Shown in pieces: positions 1 through 12,300 of a DNA stretch of 64,000 bases. Position numbers and translations under genes: made by a program. Under the pieces are notes generated by a model, which did not search any database, had not been told where the DNA came from, and saw only the letters and a list, made by a program, of their open reading frames with translations. This stretch comes from Sepioteuthis lessoniana (lineage: Eukaryota; Mollusca; Cephalopoda; Myopsida; Loliginidae), in assembly GCA_963585895.1 (NCBI GenBank), contig OY757904.1, positions 7,489,860 through 7,553,859 on the forward strand. Direction: 5' to 3'. Within the stretch, counting starts at the first letter, position 1. The number at the start of each line of letters is the position of its first letter.

Positions 1-1869
1 AAATTGGCATATATAATTAGATATTCACTTTACCAGAAGCATTTTATTTTCATCACACTGTAGTATATTTTCATTATTTCTAAGTTATGGATTTATTTAT
101 TTATTCTGGACAATAACTAAATAAAAAAAATGATTAAAAAAAAACAGAAAACAGCCCCAAATAAAGCTGGCATTTCAAGCAAATACTAATTAAGCTTGTA
201 TAAATCATTGTTAAAATGACATTACCTTCTGATGTCACGTGCAGAAAAAATGGAATAAAAATATAAGTCATTAAAAAATCTGGCTTCAAATTGAAAAATA
301 CAGAACATAAGAGAATAACACGCCCACACATATACACACATTCCTAATTTGATTTTAGTTATAAAACTTAACTGAAATCAATTTGTATCAAGTTTCATAT
401 TGTTGTTGTTATAAGAAAGTATTATAAAATAAACATAGTGACTAAATGAAATATTAATATTCTATGTAGACTTTGATCATTTTGTAGGTATATGGGATTT
501 AAAAAAAAAACTTAGATTTGGTATTTTTACTTTAAATTTGGTAGCACATTTAATCATTAATTTGCATATTTTTATATGCATCAGGGTGAAAAATATACAA
601 ATTTAAACATTTTGTTTAATGCATTTATAAGTATTTACAAAAATGCATGTAAAACAAATTTATATAATTTTGTATAATACCCATGCTTTAAATATTTAAC
701 ATTACTGATTGCAAACCTGTTTACAGTCATGATACTTGGAAAATTAGATTTATAGCTTATATATAATGCAGTAATAAAATAAGCGATTCAATTGATCTAC
801 TAAAAAGTTCTATGACTTGATTCTTTTCTATTTCTATAAGTTTAAGGTGTAAGTATCGGAAAATAACACTGTACACAGCATTCCTTTGTTTGTCAGCACA
901 AACTATTAGCTTAAAAGATAAAGAATAAAAATTGTTTCACATTTATTAATATGGAACATTAACTTGACTTTTCATTTGATGTTCAGTTTAACTACTCAGT
1001 TCCTTGGTCTGTTGTTATCTTATCAATGAATTCAAATTTTATATCAGAGAAGGTTTAATTTTAGGATTCATGACTTTTAGTAGATTTTTAAAATGTATAT
1101 ACCATATATATACATGTATCATGTGACTTTCTGAGACCTAAATTTAGACCTTTTGCAGCTGGAAAATGTAGGTGTACCAGATGGCCTAGGCCTACCCTTT
1201 GCTAACTATTTACACACTAAGTTTGTATCTGTCATGAGCTGTGATCCCCTAATATTAAGCAAACATTTAAGTTTCAGAAAGTCGTATGATGTGTGGGTAT
1301 GTATGGTATCTGGCACAGAAAATGCTTGAATGTGTTTTTTTGCAAATTTGAACATTAATTTCAATACCCAATAAATTTGTTTCCATAGGATATAAAGATA
1401 TAATTTCCATATTAGATTTTTATCTAATTCTTTTTTTAAAGATATGATTTTATGAAAATTCATTTAAGTGTCACATATGATTAAATAGTTAATTGTCAAT
1501 TGGAGAAACTTTTTTGATAAGTGCATCATCATGTACAAATTTGGTTTTTAATCCTTTATCTATAGTAGTTTAAAAAGATATTAATCCTGCACAAATATTT
1601 TCTCGATTTCTGTGTTTCCTGGCAAATTTATATAAATTCTTTAATAATTTATATATTAAAAATTCATTAATAGAATCTGAAATTTTTGTCACAAGAAAAC
1701 ATGAAGATGCAGTAATAATATACATTTCAATATTACTGACATAGGCATTGACTGAAAGGTATTTGTCCTGGAACAACGGGTTATATATATATATATACCT
1801 CATTGGATCATGGCTTTTTCTGGATCATCCAGGGGATCATACTCACATATACAATAGCAAATGTAGCAC
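1..1869. other. AT-rich DNA, no gene recognised
   Basis: Very AT-rich sequence with short homopolymer and TA runs. The open frames here are short, lack recognisable domains and show no splice-flanked conserved peptide. I read it as intron or intergenic DNA. Confidence 0.6.
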
Positions 1870-2092
1870 TTTATTCATGGGTGGAATGCCAATCAACTAA
1901 CAGGGTTGCTAATAACCATTCTTGTAGAAAGACATTAAGGGTACTATTTAACCCATAGCTGGGGGAATAAGGGGGGTCAATACCATTCCTGAAGGTATTA
2001 ATCTGAGAGTAAATGTAATAGTACAACCGTAGTTCACACTCACTTTGATGTCATAATCTGGCATTTTAGCCAGGACATCACAAGGATCCCAC
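1870..2092 (-). repeat. tRNA-derived SINE, family B (decayed)
   Basis: On the minus strand this shares with other window copies (17105, 29685, 40030, 63866) a core around the words AGCTATGGGTTAAATAGTA and GGTATTGACCCCC-like text. The tRNA-like head lies at the right end, near 2050-2090. The 3' tail (GGCATTAAAT...GTTGATATGCC) is poorly kept here. Identified by comparison inside the window only. Confidence 0.6.
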
Positions 2093-2959
2093 CACAACCA
2101 CCACAACTTTTTTTATTATGGTTCATAATGCCATAATATTCCGAGTCATATAATATTACACATAATATATGTTTAAAAGAAATTGCATACATTTTTGCCA
2201 AGGAGACAACTCAACAGGGGAAATGTTTTCCACTTGAGAGAGTTTTGCTCTCTAACTAAAATTATGAAGTATTTGACTTGAATCAAAAAAGAATTTTAAA
2301 ATCTTTTTAAATTGTTTAAAAATTTTGTTTTTTATTCAGATGTTAAGATAAGGCAGAAATGTTGGAATTTTACTTTACATAGAAAAAATAAATTCATGAA
2401 ATTTATTATCTACGAGACAAGTATGAAATATGGAGATGCATAAGTGTCAGAAAATGGAAATCTTATTTAAAGAAACTAAAATGAATATATTTAGAGGGAA
2501 TGATAATCTATAATTTAAACATGTCTGAATAATCTTTAAGGGGAAAAAAATAAGTTTTTGATGAAAGGAATGAAAAGAATTTTTATGATTTATCAAATTT
2601 TTTATTTAATGATTACATTTGTATAGAAGTGTGTTTATGCTTTAATGATGACAGTTGAGTTGGAGTGGAGAATACAAAAAATAGAATTAAAAGAATGATT
2701 GAGAAATGAAAGTTTTGAGTAGTTTTTTTACTGAAAGATTTTATAATCTCATCAGGGAATGTTTTAGTGAAGATATAATCCATCAGATTTTTTCCTGATC
2801 TAAATGATTTTCATTCAATAGATTGGTGATATTGTCTGTTTTGTTTTGTTTATTATTCAAACCAAACTTATTTAAGACAATAGAAAATAGAGTTCACTCT
2901 CTGGTGCTATCAATTTCCAATTTGTAAATCTTTGTTTCCATTACAAGTAAGAATATATA
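2093..2959. other. AT-rich DNA, nothing recognised
   Basis: No ORF with domain similarity and no match to the repeat families defined elsewhere in this window. Confidence 0.5.
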
Positions 2960-3179
2960 CTTGGTGCATTCAATATGTTTCCAGACTTTTTTTGTACAGG
3001 CATTTAAAATTGTCATAGACTCTTGAAAATTCACTATGTTATTGCCTTACATCTTATGAGATGACTGACCAATTTTTAGGATTTCAAATGAACAGCTACA
3101 GCAGGAATTGGAATACACCCTACTAAAGCCTGATTGTCATAGCTGGTGAATTTCAGAAATGCAATCTGACACTTTAGAA

Positions 3180-3790
3180 GAATGATATGCAATAAAATTC
3201 TGTTTTAAACTTGGAATAAAGGCCCCAGAAATGTATGGAATGCTTCAGATTGCTTTTGGAGCATCTTGTATGAATCGAGCATGAGTTTTTGAGTCGCATA
3301 AGAGATTCAAGGAAGGCAGGGAGTCTGTGAGGGATGATGAGAGGTGTGGGAGGAGTAAGGAAGTCAATACACCCGAGTTGATTGGCCGAAGGGTTAGGGT
3401 TAGGGTTAGGGTTACTATGGTGTGGTTTTAAGGGAGTTCAGGAAGAGATTCCATCAGAAGAGGCCAGCACTCTTCAAATCGGGTCAGTGGCATTTCCACC
3501 AGGACAATGCAGCAGTCCACAACTCCATCCTTGTCACAGTCTATTTGACCAAGATGGGCATCAAGACAGTTTCTCACCCACCCTATAGTCCAGACCTTGC
3601 TCACTATGACTTTTGCTTATTCCCTAAGCTCAGAGGCTGTCGTTATGAGACAATTGAGGAGATGAAAGAGGCTGTGATGAAGGTCATTGACATGCTCACA
3701 CAAGAGGACTTTCATGAGGCCTAACAGAAGTTGTTGGAATGGTAGAACAAGTGCATTGCAGCCGGAGGAGATTACTTCGAAGGGGACTAG
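3180..3790 (+). pseudogene. Mariner transposase remnant (HTH part plus second half of DD34D core)
   Basis: Up to about 3385 the plus strand encodes an HTH-like N-terminal part, including the words KRFKEGRESVRDDERCG. After the TTAGGG run a frame change leads into the catalytic half: HFHQDNAAVHNS (second catalytic D), then HPPYSPDLAHYDFCLFPKL (third D) and the C-terminal word GGDYFEGD. The D2-D3 spacing and the YSPDLAxxDFxLFP signature are typical of mariner transposases, which cut and paste DNA at TA sites. The segment carrying the first catalytic D is absent, and in-frame stops follow. It cannot encode an active enzyme. A matching degenerate copy lies on the minus strand at 26.9-27.6 kb. Confidence 0.85.
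3391..3414 (+). repeat. Interstitial telomere-like repeat, about 4 x GGGTTA
   Basis: Four GGGTTA units sit exactly where the mariner transposase is internally deleted. They read in frame as alternating Arg-Val. The same array, reversed, occurs at 27322-27343 in the other copy. Confidence 0.9.
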
Positions 3791-3860
3791 AGTTTCATGT
3801 GTGTACTGTCAATAAAAGTGCCCATATGAAAAAAGTCTGGAAACTTATTTAATGATCTTC

Positions 3861-3994
3861 ATATATAACATATTTTGTTCAACAAGAGCAGAGTACATGT
3901 TTTGAGTTACATCAAAGATATATAAATGAGAACAGCTTACCTCAGAAAAAAAAAAGAATTACTTATATTTCCATATATCTCATCGTGTAATAAT
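3861..3994. other. Short spacer
   Basis: AT-rich spacer between the mariner and a SINE; nothing recognised. Confidence 0.5.
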
Positions 3995-4258
3995 TATCAT
4001 TGTGGTAAATGGACACAGAAACCCGAGTTCAAACCTGGATGAAGCTGTTTGCATTTCATATAGTGCTATGCCCTTGCAAATGGTATGCATGCAACTATTC
4101 TCCTTCCAGAGGTAAGGGTAAATAGTAGGGCAGACTGAGCTCTTTAAATCTGATATGGTAACTGGTCTAAGAGAAGGAAAATTTCAGATTCAAACCAGTT
4201 GTGTACTGTTTAAAAATTGACCTTGTATCACATCCTGCTTGTAGATAAATACATATAT
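3995..4258 (+). repeat. tRNA-derived SINE, family A
   Basis: Order of blocks matches the best copy at 33624: tRNA-like head with a B-box-like GAGTTCAAACCTGG, then TATGCCCTTGCAAATGG, GGTAAATAGTAGGGCAGACT, an AACTGGTCTAAGAGAAGG block, and the 3' tail TTAAAAATTGACCTTGTATC. Diverged but colinear. Confidence 0.75.
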
Positions 4259-4949
4259 CTTGTGTGTAGATTTATCATTTCCCTAGTTACTTTGAAATTA
4301 GAGTTTCCCATTTGTTTTCATGAAAACTATCACGTATACAGAGTACATAAGAATGAACAAAAAGCTCATTGGCAGAGCTTATAAAAATCTACATGAACAG
4401 AAATGATCCACTTCTTCACAGGATTAATGATAATATTGATGTAGGGAAAATCTTCTCCATTAAGTCCACCTTTCACCACGAGCCTTGTTCACACTGGTGA
4501 ACTGATTAATCTATTCTTTATTTCATGGATTGACATTTGTACTGAATGTGGCTTGTCATTCATAAACAAATAAACGTTTTACACTGTTATTCATTAAAAT
4601 AAATATTTCTAAATCTGTAAAAGTAGAAAATAAACTCAGTTTAAATGATATTTTAAAAATTCACTTAACATTTTGATTAAGAAAGTTCACTTTTTTTTTT
4701 TTTACTTGGCTAGAATCAAGGATAGTCCATGCGTAATGGATACAAGTTTCTTTCTTAATAAATATAAATAAATCTATGTTTAAATCATAAACATTAAATG
4801 AGATTGTTTTAAATTTTCTTTTAAATAAAATTCAAATTGCTTAGTGAAGTGGGAAGTGAAAGAGTTCTCAACTTGACCAAGAAAAGAATGGTGTAAAGGT
4901 TATCATTAACCTCCTGGTGATTCCACAGATTCATCCACACTTGCAAGTG
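4259..4949. other. AT-rich DNA, nothing recognised
   Basis: No coding similarity and no match to the window's repeat families apart from AT-rich words. Confidence 0.5.
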
Positions 4950-5196
4950 CACTTAAAGGTTATCGTTGTAGAATCAGGGATCAGAATTCAAATCTTAGAC
5001 AAGTCTGCATTTTACTTTTCACTTATACTCTTGGGAAAGGCATGAATACATCTATTCTTCCTCCAGCTATGGATTTTTAAGCCTTGGTTAGGCAACCAGT
5101 CTAGGAGAAGGAAAACTCTGAAATCAAACCAGCTGTACTCTACATAAAAATTGACCTTGTGTCATATCTTGCTTGTAGTGGAGTAGTTGGGTAAGT
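4950..5196 (+). repeat. tRNA-derived SINE, family A
   Basis: Contains CTTGGGAAAGGCATGAAT, the CCAGCTATGG core, GGCAACCAGTCTAGGAGAAG and the tail AAAAATTGACCTTGTGTC in the same order as the copy at 33624. The head is degraded. Confidence 0.75.
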
Positions 5197-5459
5197 CTAT
5201 ATTCATTCACATGTGGCACATCATTTCTCAAATTTCTTTAACCTTCCAAAGATGATTCAATGTAAATGAAAAAAAATTATTTCTTTCTTGGTTGGGCCAA
5301 GAACTTTTTACCAGCCTCTGACAAAAACTTTTGATATGGATTTATCCAAATAAATAAAAGAGTTTCCTTTATTTAAAACATTGTCAAAAATTATTATTAT
5401 CATTATTATTATTTACTCTTTTGAGATTTTTTCACATCAGTGTTAGCTGACGGTTTCTC

Positions 5460-6075
5460 ACTAGAGTTTGAGTAACAGCAAGTCTCCTCAAGTTTCTAGG
5501 ACTCTTCTCAGTATTCTGGCTGGTCCTAATAATACTGTAGTTGAGATGGTCCCTACTTGTCCTCTTATTTCCAAGTCTTTTAGTTCTTGTACTAATCCTT
5601 TAGGGATTGTCCCAAGTGCACCAAGCACAGTTGGTACCATCTTTATGTAGCATAGTTTCATTTAGTTCTCTAGTAAGATCTAGGTACTTATCTCTCTTTT
5701 TGTTTCTTTTATTTTCATTCTGTGGTCTGCTGGGACAGCAAAGTCCACTATTCGTCAGGTGCTCTTATTTTATTGACTATCATTAGGTCTGGTCATCTGG
5801 CGAGATTAGGTGATCTGTTTGTATCTCAAAATCCCAGAGAAGTTTGTGCATCTCAACTTCAAGGATGGATTCTGGGTTGTGCATATACCATTTGTTTGCA
5901 TGGTCAAATTTAAACTTTTTGCACAATTCCCAATCGATCATTTTGCCCACCCAATTGCGTCTAGTCTTATACTCTCTTTGGGCAAATTTGATGGGTCATT
6001 TCACCTCTATCATCACATAATCTATATTTGCTATTTTGTTGCATCTTGTCTATTCTTGCTTTGACATATTTAGTC
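5460..6075 (-). pseudogene. Non-LTR retrotransposon (LINE) 3' end with restriction-like endonuclease region, decayed
   Basis: Read on the minus strand, conceptual translation with several stops and frame changes gives words typical of the C-terminal region of LINEs with a restriction-like endonuclease: CDDRGEMTH, RRPDLMIVNK, an EIRGQVGT-like stretch and ARILRRVLET near the C-terminus. The RPD...D pattern matches a PD-(D/E)XK-type nuclease that nicks the target site. No RT core is seen next to it, so it is a 5'-truncated copy. Assignment rests on remembered family motifs; the clade is not settled. Confidence 0.65.
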
Positions 6076-6126
6076 CTTATCACATTATTTTGTGCTGCTA
6101 TCAGAAGAGATTGGGTTTCTTAAGGT

Positions 6127-6130
6127 TTCT

Positions 6131-6167
<37 letters not shown>
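6127..6167 (+). repeat. (TTA)n microsatellite
   Basis: About a dozen ATT/TTA units ending in ATCATCATC. Confidence 0.95.
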
Positions 6168-6627
6168 CATCATCAATTTTGGCAAGCATTTTCTTTCTTC
6201 TTAATTTCTCTTTTTTTAAAAAAAATCTCAGGTTGTCAATCTATGACAATGAAGAAACAATGCAAATCAGAAACAATAAAAGATAAAAAGAAAAGCTCTC
6301 AGCAATATTTCAGCTCATGTATCTTTTCTTTTAAGCCTATTTAAATACACTAGTTGATCTATCAGCTGAGCCACAAGGAGTCCTTGAAACTCATATTTCA
6401 CTTCTTTTCTTGTTCTCTCTTGGTATTTTGGGTGGTTATACATTTTTGTTGTAGTTATATGAGTATTCTATTTTATTCTATTTCTAATTTCTGATCTGTG
6501 TTGTCTCCTTATTGTCATAGATTTATGTCCTGAGTGATAAAAAAAGCGACTAAAAATTAAGACAAAAGAAAATGCTGGTCAAAATTATCATAAATAATAA
6601 TAGTGAAATAAACCATTGTTCTTTATA
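6168..6627. other. AT-rich DNA, nothing recognised
   Basis: No feature supported. Confidence 0.5.
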
Positions 6628-8080
6628 AGGTCGTCTGATAAGTAACCTCCAAAACCAATAATGACAGATTGAATGTTATTTTAAGATAACTAAATCATAA
6701 TAACACATACAAATGAGTCATTTTTATTATTACAGTATAATACAAGTAATATTATTATTTACTAATTTGACCCTTCAAAGATAGACATTATTCTGTAAAC
6801 ATAAGACATGTAATATATATAGAAAAATCCGTAAATGTTGCTGAAGCAATCCAAAATATTCAGTTGGATGGAAATTGCCAACGATGTATTGAAAAGTTTT
6901 AAAAAGGTCATTTCAGCTTAAGTAATTCGTAAGAAAAGAGGTTGTCCTCTTGAGTTAATAATGATTGAGTTTTACATAATTTCACTACTGGTGTTGTTGT
7001 TTAAAATAAGAGAGTATGAATTTTAAGTTTCGTATTTTATAAGAAATTTTGGAAGAAATTTTGATAAGTGAATAATAGCAATACTGATTAAAGAAAATGA
7101 GCCTTGGTAAGATTTTACTGAAAAGAAATTGAGCAAAAAGGTGATTTCTTACAATCTAATGTGAACAAGCAGAAAAGATTTATCATGAAATAATGATACA
7201 ATTTTTAATTAAAGGCTGTCATTTCTTATCCACAATTCTGGTTTGAAGAATAGAAAATATGTTGTCATAAAGAATCACTAGGAAAAATCTGAAACAGGCA
7301 TCCAACCTTACAGGGTTAGTTCCTGTACCAGCAGTGTAATCTGATTGAGTAGGGAGGTTATTCAAGGGTATCAGACACTGGATTACTGTTAAGATCAAAA
7401 ACTAAACTCAAAAAATAGGTTCTTCCTAATTTGATAGAAGTCAATGGTAAAGCAAGAATTGGCATTTGCGTTTCTTTGTCTTTTTGTGTATGCAACTCAT
7501 CATTTTGGACCAAATTAGTGACTGGTGATGAAGATATTTTACAAGAATATAAAGTTATGCTGGTAATGGCTTACACGCTAAAACACAACCCAAAATAGAC
7601 CAAGGAAAATTTTGGTAAGAGTTTGGTTGGTTTGTGTAGGTGTGGTCCACTTTGAATTGCTCTCACTCAATGATATGATTAGAACAGACATTTTTTATCA
7701 ATATTGTTTAAACACTGCTTTGAATAAAAAGAGGCCCTGTTTGATCTATCACAAAGGTGTGTTGTTCAATTATGATAATCCATGACCTTATATGGCAAAG
7801 ATCATCAAAGAAAAAATCAAAAATTTTTGCTGGGAAAAAATTCCACACTTTTATTGTTCTCAAGATCTTAATCCACCTGATTATCATTGATGGGGAAGTT
7901 TTCAAAACTATTTTTGATGGAATATTTCCTAAAAAGATAGAAACTATATCCACTATATTTTTGACTAAAAGACTTTTACAAAAATGTTATGAAGCTTTTT
8001 AATTATTGAAAAGAATCTTTGTTGATATTGATGGAACAAATGTTAATGAATAAATTTTGATACAACATGAAATTTGGATA
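6628..8080 (+). mobile_element. Decayed full-length mariner element
   Basis: The left end has the mariner-like GTCGTCTGATAAGTAACCTCC. Scattered plus-strand coding words follow in mariner order: an HTH-region fragment near 6840-6890, VTGDED near 7515 (first catalytic D region), FNYDNP near 7770 (second D), then SQDLNPPDYH near 7860-7890 (third D, normally SPDLAPxDYH). The region is full of stops and small indels, so it is an old copy. The size is close to 1.4 kb. The exact right end is uncertain. Confidence 0.75.
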
Positions 8081-8600
8081 TTTTTTCTGACACTAACTTC
8101 AGACATTATTTATATTAAAAAATATGCAATTAGGAAACATTAACTATATTTTTAAGATGAAAAAAATCCACATATTTATATCTATTGATGGATTTTTTCA
8201 TTATTTGTTGACTTTAACCACAGGAAAATAATTTACATTTGCCACAATTCATTTGCATGTCTGTAAAATCTTTGATATATTAAAATCTATTCCCTGGGGA
8301 AACCATAATATTATTAATGTAAAAACAAAGAATATGTGGCTATTTTTATTCACATACTTTGAATCTTATTGTTATTAGCAATTGAAAATGTTACAGTTCC
8401 TGAATTTGTGTTAAAAACAAATTTTGATACAAAAGTCACATTTTTTTCTTTTTGGTGATATTTAGTTCTTTATTATCATTTTGTAAAAATAATTCTGCTA
8501 CAATTTTTTTAGTGAACTTACTCTTATTATATGATTGATATGTTTGTTATGATATCACAATTATTACATAGGTTGTTTTGTTTTATGGCTTCTCAACCCT
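8081..8600. other. AT-rich DNA, nothing recognised
   Basis: No feature supported. Confidence 0.5.
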
Positions 8601-9031
8601 TTTTGAGTCATTTAATGCTGAATTAAGTCATTTTGATAAAAGTTTCAAACAATTCAGTTTAGTATAAGCATAGTCTTTTATTTCCACACAGTTGAATGTC
8701 TAAACAGTTCTAATTCAAATAATTCAGTTTAACATAAGTACACAGTTTAAATGTCAAAACAGTTCTATTTCAAGCAATTCAGTTTAGCAAAAGTACGCAG
8801 TTTAGTACTATTTGACACATAGATAGGACCCTTTCAGGTGCTACCACTCCTGAACAGAGTGGACCTTGGAGTGATGGCAATGAAGGGGTACTCTGCATTC
8901 CCCAAAGCTCCAGTATTACTGGAACCTTACCATCAGATCGTTTAGTGTCATATCCTGGATACTTGTTGGTGGGTGGGTAGGGTCTTACCTCTCTGCAGAG
9001 GTGTATTCTATGGCCCTAGCTGATTAGGCAA
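8600..9031 (-). repeat. Dispersed repeat family C (minus copy)
   Basis: On the minus strand it runs from the head block (GGGCCATAGAATACACCTC near 9000-9025, CTGCAGAGAGGTAAGACC, TGATGGTAAGGTTCCAGTAA, the ATAGATAG turn near 8825) into a degenerate array of units built on AACTGAATTG, AGAACTGTTT and AAACTGTGTAC (8640-8815). Same order as the plus copies at 15650 and 24767. Confidence 0.8.
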
Positions 9032-9049
9032 TATCAGAATAGGATATAC

Positions 9050-9178
9050 AAGTCTTTAATATAATATGATAGATAAGTCTGTTTTGATATTATTATAGGG
9101 TAGAAAAGTCTGTTATGATATCAATATATGATAGACAAATCTATCATGATATCATAACAAGGTAGACAAGTCTGTTCT
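9050..9178. repeat. Short tandem repeat, period about 35-45 bp
   Basis: Three to four diverged units sharing GTAGACAAGTCTGTT and ATGATATCA. Confidence 0.6.
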
Positions 9179-10599
9179 TTATAGAAACAATTTATTGACT
9201 CAGAAAGATTTTTCTGAAACATTAGCAATTACACTTTATCTTTTTAGTCATTTATGCATGTAAAATATTTGAAGTATTTCATAAAAATATAACAGTAAAG
9301 ATAAAAGAGTTAAATTTATGTACTGGCAAATTTTACTCTACAGTATTCAGCATATAACAACATTAAAATCAAAAACAACAGTGTATATAAGTTAAAATGA
9401 TTATATCATGAACTAGCTTCATTCAAGCATCCATTCGTTTGTGTTATCTCAGCTATGTCCTTTTTTTTTCAGAACAAATATTGTTAAGACATATTTCATA
9501 ATTGAATTTTATAAATATGAGAGAGATAATTTGAAATTTTCCCTGTGTTCATTTCTCAGACTGTTTGCTATATTACATTTGGTTGATAGACTTCATCAAA
9601 TTGGGAAAATATAAAATCAAAAGAAATTTGTCCAGCAATTTTTGTTAATTACCAAAGTTTTTGATGTTGTGTTCAAATGTTTAACTTGTTGATTCAGGAA
9701 TTATCTTAGGAAGCTATGAGATTGTCTACAACTGTCATTTTCAGATTAAGTTGTTTACAACAGTTGTTTTCAGAGTTACTAAGAAGTTAAAAGAGTTTAA
9801 AGTTATCAAAAATCCTGTTGAATCCTTTTTGAAACATCTTATGATTACAAAAATGGGGCAAATTTCAAAACTGAAATGATATACTAGCAACTGGAAAATA
9901 GTTTAATGTTTATAAATGCCTTTTAAAATATGCTGTGACTGGAAAAAATATTTTTCTATGTTTATTACTTTTGAAATTATATAAATATATATTCTTTTCA
10001 ATAAGTGTCAATGAATATTGGCATTTGATTACACTGTGCTACTAAATTTTTACTTTTCTTTTTCATGGACAGAAATTGTTATTTTCCACTTGCTTAAGCC
10101 TAAAGTAAATGAAAAAGGTATATTTTTGTCTTCATATTTTGCTTCTGTGATCTGGAAATGAAATTTTTGAATTTACCCATTTTCTAGAACATTTCAAGTA
10201 AATTCAATGTTGATATAGAATTTTCTAGAACTTATTGAACCTCCTTTTTATCCATTTTTATATAACTTTAGTATAAATACATATAAATTTTGATTCATAT
10301 TTTGTTTTATCCAGATCCAGATGTAAATCAAAATTAATGAATTAGCCTATTTTTATATAGTAAATTCTTTAATTTCTAAATTTCATTATCAAGATCACAA
10401 AAGCAAAGTTTAAAGAGAATGATGGCCATTTTCTAAATTTTTGCAGCATAAACATTTAAAAAATAATATCCAGAAATAAGTTTGTGTGACATTGTGTTAT
10501 ATTATGGGTAAATTTAACTGTTCCAAGGAATTGGCAAAATTTTATTACTCTGATCATGACATGTTTTCCATGTGAATATTTTTCTTGTCTTCTGTAGGA
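9179..10599. other. AT-rich DNA, nothing recognised
   Basis: No coding similarity or repeat match found by eye. Confidence 0.5.
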
Positions 10600-11010
10600 C
10601 TGCTTATCCAGGACCCCGGTTGAAGTTGCTGACAGGCTCCCCCAAACAGTTAAAATGGTATTGCTGTATGGAAGTACCATCTGGATTCTCAGCACATAAA
10701 TAGAAACCTCATTTGATTGAATGTACACAAGGATGTTATAAATGGAAATGGATGTTTTTTGAAGTGACCATATAATCAATAAAGAGCTGTATAGAAGCTG
10801 TCCAGAAATATCAGCTAAGGTTATAGAAAGAGGCGTGGGACTCTCTGGACACTGTATACACCTCTAGAAAGGAGACGATTTGAAAGTAGTACTGTGGCAA
10901 CCAACTCCAGAGAAAGTTTACAGTAGAAGGTAGCAGATCCCCAACATAGACTGTCTGAGGAGGATCTATTCAGTCTGTACAGTTTAATGTCCAATCAACT
11001 CATGTGGATT
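10600..11010 (+). pseudogene. LINE reverse transcriptase C-terminal fragment
   Basis: The plus strand encodes, across frame changes, VKMVLLYGSTIWIL (the LLYGxxTW word of many LINE reverse transcriptases), then ISAKVIERGVGLSGHCIH and VVLWQPT, which resemble the post-RT tail (xxRRLRLAGHCxR...LWxP) of the same elements. No intact frame; a 5'-truncated, mutated copy. Confidence 0.7.
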
Positions 11011-11244
11011 CAGATAACATCAGCAATAAATTATTGACTAGAAATATCCTCAATTTAGATAAGATATGGGTTCAGAAAAATAAAAGGCATATAAAATGAG
11101 GTATATATAAGATTAGCTTTTGAATAAAAATATAGTTTATTCAATATATCTGGGTTTGTTAACTGCCTGATGATTGTTGTTTTGTAAAAAACTCCATGAA
11201 ACCCAGGGGTCACAATCTAAATTCTATGGCATTAAAAATATAAA

Positions 11245-11248
<4 letters not shown>

Positions 11249-11278
<30 letters not shown>
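11249..11278. repeat. (TA)n microsatellite
   Basis: Perfect TA run. Confidence 0.95.
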
Positions 11279-11281
<3 letters not shown>

Positions 11282-11982
11282 TCTATTGTTTCATAACATG
11301 TATTTATGCCAAGTCAGCAAATTCATAACATGTAATAAAAGCACTTGAAAATTGTGTAATATCTTGCAGAAAAAAAACTTTTCTTTAATAACAAATTCTT
11401 GCAAGCATAATTTGGGTTTATTTATATCAAATGTTTATAATAATTAAAAATCTTGGATATTTGATTAAAAACTATTAGAGTTTATTAATTATTTGAAACC
11501 ATATTGATATTATATCATGGCCTGAAAAATATATATTTATGATTTAATATTTTAAGGTTTTGCTTTTTGTGGTCTTATAATTACATCAATAGAAATATCA
11601 AGTAATTGAGAATTTTATAATATCACGTTGTAAAGTTTTTTTATATTTAGAAAAATCAATATTTTAGTTTCATATTTAAAGTATTTTGCAGTTGAATCTG
11701 TAAAATTTATAAACGTATTTTAATAATATTGTTTACTTGATATCTTTTGTTTATAGTTAAAAAATAAAAAATTCCATTAATTTTGGACTTTTATAATATT
11801 CCTTTGAATTCTTGGACAACTTGATTTTTATTATAATCAAAGTAAAAATAATGAATTAAATATACAAGAAGAACTGAATTAAAATGTATTAAAAAAGTAG
11901 AATCAGTGTAATACTATATCAACTTCTTTATATTAGTACAAACATTGAAATAATCTACCTATCAATATACTTGTTTATAGTT
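11279..11982. other. AT-rich DNA, nothing recognised
   Basis: No feature supported. Confidence 0.5.
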
Positions 11983-12300
11983 ATGTACCTATAATATTTG
12001 TCACACCCTGTTACCCGCTCAGACTAAAAATAGACCAATCCATTAAAAAGAATTGGAAAAATAGGAAAGAAAGAAAGCAAAGAATGGAAGAAACTTTTTG
12101 CCGTGGTAGTGGTGATGATGATGATGATTGTCTATATTATATTTACTTCTTTGTAACTATATACCTATCGTAGACGTATGTGATACCTTGTCATCACCTC
12201 AGACTAAAAATGGATCATTTGTTAAAAAGAACAGATCTAATGAGAAAGAAAGAAAGAAAGAAAGAAAGGAAGGAAGAAATAGAGTGAAATGAACGTTTTT
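11983..12300 (+). repeat. Repeat family E, two tandem copies
   Basis: Two diverged copies (about 11983-12080 and 12160-12275) share GTTACCCGCTCAGACTAAAAA-type text, a GGATCA-ATTAAAAAGAA stretch and a (GAAA)n tail. A third copy is at 56735. The copies end in A/G-rich tails (12246-12270), as retroposed sequences often do. Confidence 0.65.

Larger units (their letters stand above)
2960..3860 (+). mobile_element. Internally deleted mariner element, copy 1 (telomere-repeat type)
   Basis: About 0.9 kb bounded by inverted ends: GTTTCCAGACTTTTTTTG near 2977 and its complement AAAAAAGTCTGGAAAC near 3830. It encodes, in plus orientation, a broken mariner transposase. A second copy in opposite orientation lies at 26876-27791. 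Both copies have lost the middle of the transposase and carry a run of TTAGGG units at the junction. A canonical mariner is about 1.3 kb, so roughly 400 bp is missing. TA-flanked ends are plausible but eroded here. Confidence 0.85.

Noticed and set aside
6036-6344. 102-codon frame across the (TTA)n repeat
   Set aside because: The Tyr or Leu runs are translations of the microsatellite.
7708-8002. Pair of 81-codon frames on opposite strands
   Set aside because: The plus-strand frame overlaps the decayed mariner third-D region; the minus-strand frame is its shadow.
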